From: Burkholderiales bacterium
Lineage (GTDB): Bacteria > Pseudomonadota > Gammaproteobacteria > Burkholderiales > Casimicrobiaceae
NCBI GenBank assembly: GCA_025352105.1
Contig: JANXUB010000016.1
Location: 1-61,263 of the forward strand
Length of the DNA: 61,263 nt
Direction: 5' to 3'
Shown: positions 27,103 through 35,132 of the stretch, in pieces
Layout of the letters: each line of letters starts with the position of its first letter
Position numbering within the stretch: position 1 is the first letter of the stretch
Position numbers and translations under genes: made by a program
The notes under the pieces: generated by a model
The model's database searches: none
What the model saw: only the letters and a program-made list of their open reading frames with translations
Told to the model about the DNA's origin: nothing

Positions 27103-27789
27103 CTACCGATACCATGTGGCGAGCTTCGTCGGCGATACGCCAGCCCAATACGCAAAGCGCAGCCACCACATGAGCACCATCGTCCGCCAGACGCCCTGCT
27201 TTTGCCAGCGCCGAGCGGATGTCGTGACCCGCTCACGCAGGCACACAGGCGCAGAAATTTTCTTCAGCGATTTGCTGAGTGCGATGTCCTCCATCAAGGG
27301 GATATTTGGAAATCCATCGACCTGCTCGAACGTCGATTTACGCACGAAGATGCATTGATCGCCGGTGGCGATGCCAGTCATGCGAGAACGAAAATTCATC
27401 AGGGTCGCGATGACTTTGAGCATGAAATGAGATCGCAGCTTCCCAGAATCAAGCGTGACATCGAAGCGTCCCCATGTCGTGTTGTGCTCCTTCAATGCCG
27501 CATCGATCAGCGTGTCAACATTGTCGGGCAATCGGGTGTCGCTGTGCAGGAACAGCAGCGTGTCGCCGGTTGCGATTTGCGCGCCCGCGTTTTGCTGCGT
27601 TGCGCGTCCGGGTGCGGTAGTGATTGTGCGAACGCCAAGCGCACTCGCCAGCGCGACTGTGTCGTCGCTACTGCCGCCGTCGACCACGATAACTTCTGCT
27701 CCGCGTTCGCGTAGCGGTTGCAGGCGCTTGAGCGCAGTCGAAATATTTGCAGCCTCGTTGAGCGCGGGGATAATGATGGAGAGATTCAT
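27103..27789 (-). CDS. Arsenosugar-cluster family 2 glycosyltransferase, TIGR04283 type
   Basis: 228 residues, GT-A fold. LSIIIPALNEAANI is the GT2 start, VIVVDGGSSDDT the nucleotide loop, LFLHSDTRLP the DxD-type metal site (SDT), and GIATGDQCIFVRKSTFEQVDGF the acceptor loop. The last 30 residues may lie near the membrane (WRTMVLMWWLRFAYWAG). Family association is with arsenosugar clusters, next to ArsS and the TIGR04282 enzyme, as here. It could add or build the sugar part; the step is not known. 88 bp separate it from arsS, including a hexanucleotide microsatellite. Confidence 0.88.
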   Translation of the reverse strand: MNLSIIIPALNEAANISTALKRLQPLRERGAEVIVVDGGSSDDTVALASALGVRTITTAPGRATQQNAGAQIATGDTLLFLHSDTRLPDNVDTLIDAALKEHNTTWGRFDVTLDSGKLRSHFMLKVIATLMNFRSRMTGIATGDQCIFVRKSTFEQVDGFPNIPLMEDIALSKSLKKISAPVCLRERVTTSARRWQKQGVWRTMVLMWWLRFAYWAGVSPTKLATWYR

Positions 27790-27810
27790 CCCTCGCCACT
27801 CCTACCGTCC

Positions 27811-27864
27811 GGCACCGGCACCAGCACCGGCACCGGCACCAGCACCGGCACCAGCACCAGCAAC
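27811..27864. repeat. Hexanucleotide tandem repeat, nine units of GGCACC/AGCACC
   Basis: Nine consecutive six-base units (GGCACC twice, AGCACC, GGCACC twice, AGCACC, GGCACC, AGCACC, AGCAAC). It lies between the arsS stop and the next gene on the minus strand, in the 88-bp spacer. Such tracts slip easily and might change spacing or expression of the downstream glycosyltransferase genes. Confidence 0.9.
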
Positions 27865-27877
27865 GGACGGGACGTCG

Positions 27878-28855
27878 CTACGCCAGCGCACCACCGCAGG
27901 AGCTACCTTGCCCGGCTGTACAGCCGTAGCAGTGATCGCGAATGACGATGGGGCCGTCGTTTAGCGCATCCGGTGCAGCGGCGAGAACGTCCTTCAGATG
28001 CGATTTCGCTCGACCACCCGTCTTTGTCGGCAGCTCCAGCATCTGGTTGAAGTCGCAGTCGTAGAGGAAGCCCTGCCAGTCGATACTGACCTGATCGCGG
28101 CACATCACGCCGTCGAGGTTTTCATCCTTATGAGCCGCTTTGAGAACGCCCATGTAGGTCTCAAACGTGCCCTTGGAAATCAGTGTCGAACCGAAGCGCT
28201 GGATCGGCATGTTGGCGATAGTGAACAGATGATTGAAGCGAATGCCGAAGGTGTCGCCGAGGATGCGTTTGTAGTCAGCCTGTAAACCGGCCTGACCCGG
28301 CGGCAGCACGGGGCCTTGCGGGTTGTAGACGAGGTTTAATTCAAGCTCGTTGCCGTCATCGCCGTAGCCTAACGAATTGAGGAGCTGCAAGGCGCGAATG
28401 CTTTTGTCGAACACGCCGTCGCCGCGCTGTTTGTCGACATTGTCGACCGAATAGCAGGGCAGCGACGCGGTGATCGCGACTTTGTTGTCCGCTAAAAACT
28501 GCGCCAGTGTTTCCTGTCCGGGTTCGAACAAAATTGTCAGGTTGCAGCGATCAATTACCTTGACGCAGAGCGCACATGCCTCGGTCACGAGCGCGCGAAA
28601 ATAGGGGTTTAACTCGGGCGCACCGCCTGTGAGGTCGAGTGTTTTGGCACCGCTGTGCTTTAAGTAATCGATCACCAGATCAATCGTCGCTGCATCCATC
28701 ATCTCGGTGCGCTGCGGGCTCGCGGCGACGTGGCAGTGCACGCAGGACTGATTGCATTTGTAGCCCAGATTCACCTGCAGGGTGCTGACGCTACGGCGGC
28801 GTAATTTGGGGAATGTCGTGCGATGTGCATCAAGTCGGGGGAGTACGGCGTGCAT
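27878..28855 (-). CDS. arsS: Arsenosugar biosynthesis radical SAM protein ArsS
   Basis: 325 residues. Radical-SAM [4Fe-4S] site CNQSCVHC (CxxxCxxC) near residue 34, after LQVNLGYK. LDLTGGAPELNPYF is the SAM-binding GGE-type motif. The C-terminal end CYGCTAGQGSSCGGALA, with four cysteines, is typical of ArsS and may hold a second cluster. In some relatives a selenocysteine replaces one cysteine; none is needed here. ArsS couples a 5'-deoxyadenosyl radical to methylated arsenic to build the arsenosugar precursor. The ArsM-like gene is 39 bp upstream, so they act in sequence. Confidence 0.93.
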   Translation of the reverse strand: MHAVLPRLDAHRTTFPKLRRRSVSTLQVNLGYKCNQSCVHCHVAASPQRTEMMDAATIDLVIDYLKHSGAKTLDLTGGAPELNPYFRALVTEACALCVKVIDRCNLTILFEPGQETLAQFLADNKVAITASLPCYSVDNVDKQRGDGVFDKSIRALQLLNSLGYGDDGNELELNLVYNPQGPVLPPGQAGLQADYKRILGDTFGIRFNHLFTIANMPIQRFGSTLISKGTFETYMGVLKAAHKDENLDGVMCRDQVSIDWQGFLYDCDFNQMLELPTKTGGRAKSHLKDVLAAAPDALNDGPIVIRDHCYGCTAGQGSSCGGALA

Positions 28856-28894
28856 AAAAAATCCTGAAAAATTCCAACGGGCGAGAGGGTTACG

Positions 28895-29881
28895 CTAGCA
28901 GCAACCACCGCCGTCGTAGTGATACGTTGATTCCGAAATGTACAGATCGCTTCGGCCCAAATCTGCCAGCGCGCCTGCCGTTTTGTCACACACGGCGAGC
29001 GGCTGATTGGGCGTCATGACGTGGCCTTTGCCGTCGTCAAAGATGATGTCACTACCGTAGTAAATCGCGCTTTTGCCGGTGAACACGCAGGGCCCGTCGG
29101 CGGGCATCGGATCCTTGATCGCGCAGATTTCAACACTCTCGATGACGAGCAGGGTATCGGTCGCATACTGGCCCGGTGCCAGTACACGATAGGGTCGTTT
29201 GGCGCGAACTTCAATGGTTCCGAAACCCACATCGGTGAGGCGCTTGATGTAGTCCTGCATCGGGATCGCGCCGGTGAGGCAGAGTGCGCGCAAGCGCTCA
29301 TCCGCCTTTAGTGCCGCAGGCATCGGCTGCTCGCAGGTCGGGTCGGACAGGATCAGTCGACCGTGCGGCTTCAGCACGCGATACATCTCGGCAAGCGCCT
29401 TGGTCAGGTCCGCTTCGTGAAAGATGTTGAACAGGCAGTTTTGTGCCGCGACGTCGATACTGCTGTCCGCAATCGGCAGGTTGAGCGCATCACCATGACG
29501 GAGATCGACGAAGTCGCGATTAAACCAAGCGTTTTCGGATTCTGCGCGCTGCAAGTTTTCGGCACATGCAGTGATCATCTCGTCGACGACGTCAAGGCCA
29601 ATCACGGCACCTTTACGACGGCTGAAATAGGAAAACTGCAACAGCTCCATGCCACCACCAATGCCCACGTAGAGCACCGTCGGCGTGCCCACCAGATCGC
29701 GCGGATGCACGGTACTTCCGCAGCCGTAATTCATCTCCAGCATTTTTTTCGGAATCGACAGCTCCGGCAGCTGCCAGATCGGCGTGGTGGTGCAGCAAAG
29801 GCCGACGTCGGGATTTAGCGCGGCTTCGCGGTAAACATCTTGAGTCGTGCGAAGATAACTTGGGTTCGTAATATCGTTCAT
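28895..29881 (-). CDS. arsM: ArsM-type SAM-dependent methyltransferase of the arsenosugar cluster
   Basis: 328 residues, start ATG 29881 (the longer frame to 30001 runs into a dispersed repeat). VLYVGIGGGMELL is the SAM-binding loop, LDVVDEM the acidic end of strand 2, and AQNCLFNIF the substrate side. Cysteine pairs or singles (GLCC near the N-terminus, GCGST, and GGGCC at the end) suit binding of trivalent arsenic. It would methylate arsenite using SAM, giving the substrate for ArsS. The C-terminal 80 residues (after ICAIKDPMP) form an extra domain seen in arsS-linked enzymes. First gene of the four-gene set, 200 bp downstream of pstB in the same direction. Confidence 0.88.
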   Translation of the reverse strand: MNDITNPSYLRTTQDVYREAALNPDVGLCCTTTPIWQLPELSIPKKMLEMNYGCGSTVHPRDLVGTPTVLYVGIGGGMELLQFSYFSRRKGAVIGLDVVDEMITACAENLQRAESENAWFNRDFVDLRHGDALNLPIADSSIDVAAQNCLFNIFHEADLTKALAEMYRVLKPHGRLILSDPTCEQPMPAALKADERLRALCLTGAIPMQDYIKRLTDVGFGTIEVRAKRPYRVLAPGQYATDTLLVIESVEICAIKDPMPADGPCVFTGKSAIYYGSDIIFDDGKGHVMTPNQPLAVCDKTAGALADLGRSDLYISESTYHYDGGGCC

Positions 29882-29912
29882 GGTATTGGTCGCAAAGAAA
29901 ACGCTATGTGGA

Positions 29913-29998
29913 TCGCCATCCCGGTGGAGGCCGGGCCCACGCCCGCTGCTGGTCGTTGAGCTTGCTAAGGGCGTGGATACCGGCCTACGCCGGTATCG
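29913..29998. repeat. Dispersed inverted repeat between pstB and arsM
   Basis: CGCCATCCCGGTGGAGGCCGGG with GGGCGTGGATACCGGCCTACGCC form long imperfect inverted arms (CCCACGCCC/GGGCGTGG inside). This TACCGGCCTACGCCGGTA-type repeat is common in GC-rich proteobacteria. It fills the gap where an ars promoter would lie; nothing else recognisable was seen in 29882-30081. Confidence 0.7.
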
Positions 29999-30081
29999 CA
30001 AAAAAAGTTGAGTTATTCAGCCATTGCCTACCGGATTTGCTGAAACTGTTGTCGGTATTATCGTATCGAAAGTCGCGTGTC

Positions 30082-30924
30082 CTATCCGCGCGATCCGCTG
30101 ACATACGCTGCTGTCAAACTGTCAACGGGGGCTTCAAACAATTGCTGGCTTTGACCAAATTCAATCAGTTTGCCAACGCGTTCTTTCATCCAGAAAAAGG
30201 CCGCGTAGTTGGCGATGCGCTTGGCCTGCGCCAGATTGTGAGTGACGATGACTACGGTGTAGGTGCCGCGAAGGCGCAGTATCAGGTCTTCGACTACACC
30301 CGACGAGATTGGGTCAAGCGCGCTGCACGGTTCGTCCATCAAGAGGACCGAGGGTTTGAGCACGAGCGCGCGCGCGATGCACAGGCGCTGCTGTTGTCCG
30401 CCTGAGAGTTGCAAAGCGGGCGTGTCAAGCCGATCCTTGACTTCGTCCCACAGACCAACATCCTGCAGCGCATTTTCGACGCGAGCTTTCAGTTCGTGCG
30501 AATGGCGGACACCGTGCTCCTTGAGTGGCATTTCGAGATTGCGCCGGATCGAGAGCGGAAACGGATTCGCCTTTTGAAAAACCATGCCAATTTGGGTGCG
30601 CAGTCGGCGCACGTCGACGCCCGGAGCATAAATCGATTCGCCGTTGAAGCGCACGTCGCCGCTGATCTTGGCGGCGGGAATCAGATCAGCCAACCGGTTC
30701 AGGCTCGACAGAAAACTCGTCTTGCCACAACCGGAAGGCCCGATCAGCGCCGTGATGCAACCCTTGTAAATGTCGAGCGAAACACCGTCCAGAGCCGTGC
30801 TGTCGCCGTAACGAACTGTGAGATTTTTGATCTCCAAAATCGGCTGCGGCACGCAGCAAGCCGGGCCCGATTGCAGTGTTCCGAGTGTGTAGGGCGAGTG
30901 CGGCGTCAGGGCAACAGGTGTCAC
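30082..30924 (-). CDS. pstB: Phosphate ABC transporter ATP-binding protein PstB
   Basis: 280 residues; start GTG at 30924 overlapping the pstA stop (GTGA). Walker A GPSGCGKTS, Q-loop MVFQKANPFPLSI (typical of PstB), signature LSGGQQQRLCIARAL, Walker B VLLMDEPCSALDP, H-loop VTHNLAQAKR. It drives high-affinity phosphate import. The first 25 residues precede the ABC fold and could be an extension. No phoU gene follows; instead the arsenosugar genes begin 200 bp downstream. Arsenate uses this system to enter cells, which may explain the neighbourhood. Confidence 0.95.
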   Translation of the reverse strand: MTPVALTPHSPYTLGTLQSGPACCVPQPILEIKNLTVRYGDSTALDGVSLDIYKGCITALIGPSGCGKTSFLSSLNRLADLIPAAKISGDVRFNGESIYAPGVDVRRLRTQIGMVFQKANPFPLSIRRNLEMPLKEHGVRHSHELKARVENALQDVGLWDEVKDRLDTPALQLSGGQQQRLCIARALVLKPSVLLMDEPCSALDPISSGVVEDLILRLRGTYTVVIVTHNLAQAKRIANYAAFFWMKERVGKLIEFGQSQQLFEAPVDSLTAAYVSGSRG

Positions 30925-31850
30925 GCGGGTTGAATCCTTGATTTCATGAAGCGGTTGGATAGCTGTATCGCCACCGCATTGATCACGATGAGTAGCCCAA
31001 TCAGCACCAGTGCTGAAGCATACGCCGCCTGATCGCCGCCAGACACGTTCATCGAGAGGTCATAAATATGCACCGCGAGGGATCGCCCGGAGTCCATGAG
31101 CGATTCCGGCATGCGGTCAACATAGCCGCTGGTGAAAACAAGCGCTGCCGTTTCCGCGACCGCGCGACCGATTCCGAGCAGCAATCCTGCCGTTATCGCC
31201 GGTGCCGCGGCGGGCAGCAACACATGCCAGAGCGCCGCCGCTTTGCTCAGGCCCAGCGCTGCCGCGCCTTGCCGCCAATCGTGGGGCACCGCTGACAGGC
31301 CGGATTCAGTGGCGCGAATGAGGATAGGCAACGCCATGCACGCGAGCGTCAGACCGCCCGACACAATCGAAAATCCAAGGCCGAGAAACACGCAGAAAAA
31401 CGCGTTGCCAAAGAGGCCAAAAACAATCGACGGAATCCCGGCCAGCACGTCAAGTGCGATGTTGATAACGCGTGCGGTCCGGCTGGAACGACGCGAAAAC
31501 TCGCTGAGCCAAACGGCAACACCCACACCGAGCGGTACCGCGACAGCAACCGTCACCGCAAGTATCAACAGCGTCGAAACAAGAATGGTTGAAATACCAC
31601 CTTTGCGTCCGGAGCTTCTGGGGGCCTCGGTCAAAAACGACCACGATAATTTTGCAAATCCGTGGAACGCGATATCGGCCACGATCCACAAAAAAGACGC
31701 CGCGACCAGCGCTGCCGCAAGCCACACAGCTGCGACGAACAGGCGCTCCGACAGTTTGGCGTGGACCTGCGCGGTGAGCAGCGTTGAGCCTGCAACGCTT
31801 GGCGCCGCCATCAGGCCGGGTGCGCAGGAGACGCTGCTGTCAGGCTGCAT
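30921..31850 (-). CDS. pstA: Phosphate ABC transporter permease PstA
   Basis: 309 residues, about six membrane segments. The ATG at 31850, overlapping pstC by 11 bp, is preferred over the longer frame to 31910. GGISTILVSTLLIL, VLAGIPSIVFGLFGNAFF and the coupling loop (ALGLSKAAALWHVLLPAAAPAI, EAA-type) are the PstA/PstC pattern. Pairs with PstC to form the channel. The N-terminal 40 residues before the first membrane segment are unusually long. Translationally linked to pstC and pstB. Confidence 0.93.
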   Translation of the reverse strand: MQPDSSVSCAPGLMAAPSVAGSTLLTAQVHAKLSERLFVAAVWLAAALVAASFLWIVADIAFHGFAKLSWSFLTEAPRSSGRKGGISTILVSTLLILAVTVAVAVPLGVGVAVWLSEFSRRSSRTARVINIALDVLAGIPSIVFGLFGNAFFCVFLGLGFSIVSGGLTLACMALPILIRATESGLSAVPHDWRQGAAALGLSKAAALWHVLLPAAAPAITAGLLLGIGRAVAETAALVFTSGYVDRMPESLMDSGRSLAVHIYDLSMNVSGGDQAAYASALVLIGLLIVINAVAIQLSNRFMKSRIQPA

Positions 31851-32730
31851 GATGGCTTCCCGCGCGATGTTCGACCCGATGCGCCGCAATCGCGAGTGCC
31901 GCGATGACAAACGTCAACACCAACCCTGAAACAAACAGCGTTGAGCGATGGAATTGCGTCGCGTAGGCCATTTCCAGCGCGATATTGGCGGTGAGCGTGC
32001 GGATCGGGTCGAACAAACTGCCCGGCGTTTGCACCACGTTGCCGCTGACCATGAGCACAGCCATGGTTTCGCCCAGTGCGCGTGCGGTGGCAAGGATCAC
32101 TGCCGCGAAAATGCCGCTTTTTGCTGCGGGAAGTATCACCTGGCGAATCGTTGCGCCCTTGCTCAAACCCAGCGCTGCAGCGCCTCCCGAATAACTTTCT
32201 GGAACCGAATTGATCGCGGCTTCGCTCATGAGCGCAACCGTTGGCAAAATCATGATCGTCAGGATGAGGCTCGCCGCCAGAAGGCTCGCCCCCGGCGGTT
32301 CGAAGCGCGCGATCAGCGGCACCAAAACGGTCAATCCCCAGAAGCCGAAGACAACCGACGAAATGCCCGCGAGCAGGGTGATTAGCGCACGAAACGGGCG
32401 CACGATGGGGCGCGGCGCAAAGTACCGGCAGAAGAGGGCCGCGCCGATACCGAGCGGTGTCGCGAGAAAAATTGCCAGTGCCGTGGAGGCGAGCGTGCCC
32501 CAAAGCATCGGCAGCATGCCAAACTGGTTTTCGAGCGGATGCCAGCTCTCGTCCGTCACAAAGCGGAGCATTCCCGGGCCGCTGAGGGCGGGCAGCGTCT
32601 CACGGAAAATAAACAGCACGATCAGCCCCAATACGCTCGCCGTCACCAGTGAGACGATGAAGAGGGTGAGCTGGAGCGAGCGGTCGGTGTGCGCGCTAGT
32701 CACGCTTTGCAAGGGTTGCACGGGTTGCAC
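31840..32730 (-). CDS. pstC: Phosphate ABC transporter permease PstC
   Basis: 296 residues with about six membrane segments. MLWGTLASTALAIFLATPLGIG, LLAGISSVVFGFWGLTVLVP and AALGLSKGATIRQVILPAAKSGI (the EAA loop contacting PstB) identify it as PstC. First permease of pstSCAB; the gene starts 35 bp after pstS and overlaps pstA. Confidence 0.93.
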   Translation of the reverse strand: MQPVQPLQSVTSAHTDRSLQLTLFIVSLVTASVLGLIVLFIFRETLPALSGPGMLRFVTDESWHPLENQFGMLPMLWGTLASTALAIFLATPLGIGAALFCRYFAPRPIVRPFRALITLLAGISSVVFGFWGLTVLVPLIARFEPPGASLLAASLILTIMILPTVALMSEAAINSVPESYSGGAAALGLSKGATIRQVILPAAKSGIFAAVILATARALGETMAVLMVSGNVVQTPGSLFDPIRTLTANIALEMAYATQFHRSTLFVSGLVLTFVIAALAIAAHRVEHRAGSHHAA

Positions 32731-32765
32731 GTGTTGTCAGTTGCCTGGCGGGTTCATGCGTTCGT

Positions 32766-33617
32766 TCAACGTGCGGGCGGCACAAAGTACTGCTCTTTGA
32801 CCAGATCGGTCACCGCAGTCGATTGTGCGAAATCCACGAACTTCTTGACCAGACCCAGGGGCTCATTTTTAGTGACGATGTTGATCGGTCGTGCCAGCGG
32901 AAAGCTGCCATTACGAACGTTCGCCGTGGTCGCGGCGATGCCTCCGAGCGGCAGGAGCTTGAGCGGCTGGCCGTTCTCCACTTCGAACTCGGCGGTGCCA
33001 ATCGACACGTACCCAATCGCACCGGGATTACCGGCGACGGTTTTAACCCCCTGCTGGTTGTCCCCGACGACGACTTGCGCCTTGATATCGCGATTGTTGA
33101 GCTTGAAAAAAGCGAGAAAGAGCTCTAGTGTGGAGCGCCCTTCTGCCTTGTTGACGACGGTAATCTTTTGATCCTTGCCGCCTACTTCTTTCCAGTTGCT
33201 GATCTTTCCGGTGTAGATGTCGATGACCTGCTCACGCGTGAGCGCCTGCACGGGATTGGTTTTGTGCAGGATCACACTCATGCCATCGTTGGCGATCAGA
33301 AATGACTTGAGATCCTTTTCTTCCTTGCTGAGCGCGCGGGAGACCATGCCGATGTCCGACACACCGGAGCGTGCGTCGTTAACGCCGCGCGACGAACCGC
33401 CGGTCTGTACGTCAACGCGAACGCCGGGATTTGCCGATTCGAAACGTTTTGCGATCTCCGCCACCAGCGGCGCTGCCGTGCTGGCACCCGTGATTGTGAG
33501 TTTTTTGTCCTGTTTTTCCTGCGCCGATGCGTCGGGAGCGGACAACAAAACTGCGCAGGCCGCGAGTAGCGCTACGCATGAGTCGAGAAAAGGTAAACGC
33601 AAGTTTTGTATAACCAT
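32766..33617 (-). CDS. pstS: Phosphate-binding periplasmic protein PstS
   Basis: 283 residues, start ATG 33617 beginning a signal peptide (CVALLAACAVLLSAPDASAQ). The mature start LTITGASTAAPLVAEIAKRFE and GGSSRGVNDARSGVSDIGMVSR bind the phosphate; VVNKAEGRSTLELFLAF is the third ligand loop. Captures phosphate (with some arsenate) in the periplasm for PstCAB. First gene of the operon. I looked for a Pho box upstream (33618-33811) and found only a weak CTGTCGC-like half, so regulation by PhoB cannot be shown. Confidence 0.92.
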   Translation of the reverse strand: MVIQNLRLPFLDSCVALLAACAVLLSAPDASAQEKQDKKLTITGASTAAPLVAEIAKRFESANPGVRVDVQTGGSSRGVNDARSGVSDIGMVSRALSKEEKDLKSFLIANDGMSVILHKTNPVQALTREQVIDIYTGKISNWKEVGGKDQKITVVNKAEGRSTLELFLAFFKLNNRDIKAQVVVGDNQQGVKTVAGNPGAIGYVSIGTAEFEVENGQPLKLLPLGGIAATTANVRNGSFPLARPINIVTKNEPLGLVKKFVDFAQSTAVTDLVKEQYFVPPAR

Positions 33618-33811
33618 GACACTTCCGGCAAACACTTCGGGAAACCCCGTTCAACGAGTCAATCTTAATGCGACAGGCGACCACAGCGCGAAGCTGATCG
33701 CGTGAGGCGGCTTTTTCGGCTTGCATCAGGCAATTGTCGCGCCAGCGGATCGAACCTTACACTTCGGGGTTTGCGAATTGGCGCGGACTGCATCGCGCTG
33801 GCGCAGAACGA

Positions 33812-34333
33812 TCAGGGGATTTTCAGCAAATCAGCGTCGGGCTTGACTTTGCAAGCACCGATTCGCACGGCCGTCATGGTTTGTTTGACGACATCGACGC
33901 CGCCGACGGCCGGGGAATAGCGCGATTCAAGGTTGACTATGAATTGCGTCGCCTGAACCCGACCATTCGCTATGCCGGAAAGCGTTTTGCCGGCGTCGCA
34001 TGCGTAGACGAAAGTAAGCGTATCGCCCGGTGCGGCGGGGCTGCCGGGCGCGGGGGGAGTGCGCACGAAGCCACCGCTGGGGCAGCGCTCGGCACTACTG
34101 GCGAGAGTTTGCAATGCGAACGCACGACCACTGGCGAAGTCATCTGCTGAGCGACACGCCGAAAAAGTGATCGTCGGAAAGTTGACCAGCATGTCGGCGG
34201 GGATCAACGCGCGGTCAGTGACGATGGTGTAGCGCCATTCGCCCGGCGTTTGCGCGACGACCGGCGTGGCGACCCCCGAGCAAAGCGCCAGCGCCAATGT
34301 GGCAGCGGCGCTCGCTAGCGGGCGAGTCAGCAT
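33812..34333 (-). CDS. Exported protein resembling DUF3617
   Basis: 173 residues with a signal peptide (ASAAATLALALCSGVATPVVAQ). The mature part starts TPGEWRYTIVTDRALIP, similar to the DUF3617 protein encoded just upstream (TPGKWNYSTRTEIPG), and both have paired cysteines. It is thus probably a divergent paralogue of that gene. Function unknown; periplasmic. It overlaps the upstream gene by 7 bp, implying one operon. Confidence 0.72.
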   Translation of the reverse strand: MLTRPLASAAATLALALCSGVATPVVAQTPGEWRYTIVTDRALIPADMLVNFPTITFSACRSADDFASGRAFALQTLASSAERCPSGGFVRTPPAPGSPAAPGDTLTFVYACDAGKTLSGIANGRVQATQFIVNLESRYSPAVGGVDVVKQTMTAVRIGACKVKPDADLLKIP

Positions 34334-34782
34334 CCGCCGATTCGCTTGGCGCTCATACTCATGTTCATCTTGCCGCCCATGGCCTTGGTATTGCCGCCGG
34401 TCATCGTCATCTTTGAGTCGAACTGCGTGGGCGATGCGGTCAGGTCGTAGGTCATCACCATGGGTTCCGGCAGGTCCTTGCTGGTGCAGGTGGCGGTGAA
34501 TTGGTAGCGATTACCGGTTTGCTTCAAATCCGAATATTTGCAGTCCATTCCGGCGTCTTTTTGCGCGGAGAGGTTTCTGCCTTCGTTGATGTCCTTTTGC
34601 GTGACGCATTGATCAAAGCTCATCGGAATGCTGCCCATGCCGGGTATTTCGGTGCGCGTGCTGTAGTTCCATTTGCCAGGCGTGGTGTCGAACTTGGGCA
34701 TTTGTGCTGCTGCACCAGCGGCGAACGTTACGGCTGATCCGGCAGCGACTGCTGCGACTAAAAATTGGGTGATGCGTTTCAT
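34327..34782 (-). CDS. Periplasmic DUF3617 protein
   Basis: 151 residues, signal peptide FLVAAVAAGSAVTFAAGAAA. The mature region has the DUF3617 layout: PGKWNYSTRTEIPGMGSIPM, QCVTQKDI, C-x-Y in MDCKYSDLKQTGN, and YQFTATCTSKD, ending in AKRIGGC. Proteins of this family are small periplasmic proteins with one or two disulfides and no known activity. The terminal cysteine is typical. First gene of a two-gene minus-strand unit. Confidence 0.85.
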   Translation of the reverse strand: MKRITQFLVAAVAAGSAVTFAAGAAAQMPKFDTTPGKWNYSTRTEIPGMGSIPMSFDQCVTQKDINEGRNLSAQKDAGMDCKYSDLKQTGNRYQFTATCTSKDLPEPMVMTYDLTASPTQFDSKMTMTGGNTKAMGGKMNMSMSAKRIGGC

Positions 34783-34968
34783 GGATTCCTCAAAGTGTGC
34801 TCGCAGAAAACGACGATTTTTCTGCGCAAGCCCAGTAAAAGACGGCGCAGTTTAGCGCTTTGCGACATGAACGTTGCCGAAGCCCGCCACGCCGACAGGA
34901 AAAGATAATTGGGCGCGTTCGCTTGGAATTGGCCCGCCGCGCGCCGAATTCGATGCGGTATCGTCGCT

Positions 34969-35090
34969 GATTAACTTTTAGCGTGAAGCGCTTTTTCCAT
35001 TGGGGTAGGCGAGGTTTTTGCAAAAAGTCGATAATTACTATTTATCCATTGCAGCCCATGCAAAGCGGCGATTTCAACGAAAAGTTGATC
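34969..35090. repeat. TCGA-centred palindromic element, copy 5
   Basis: Ends: GATTAACTTTTAGCGTGAA (34969-34987) and TTTCAACGAAAAGTTGATC (35072-35090), complementary over most of their length. GGGGTAG at 35002-35008, TCGA at 35028-35031 and CAGCCC at 35052-35057 keep the family spacing (19 and 20 nt). Both ends have AACTTTT/AAAAGTT where other copies have AGCTTTT/AAAAGCT, so the two ends have changed together. Nothing recognisable was seen in 34783-34968. Confidence 0.85.
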
Positions 35091-35132
35091 AATCATCGTG
35101 AACCTGCAATCTGGTTCGGTTCCGGGGCTTCG

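Noticed and set aside
27811..27864. GGCACC repeats considered as a CRISPR-like array
   Set aside because: The units are six bases with no spacers and no cas genes are near; it is a simple microsatellite.
33618..33811. Pho box upstream of pstS
   Set aside because: Only one CTGTCGC-like half and a poor second half were found; below a level I would defend.
34795..34865. Possible eighth element (AGCCCAGTAAAAGACGGCG)
   Set aside because: Only the right half is similar; no matching left end, TCGA or spacing.
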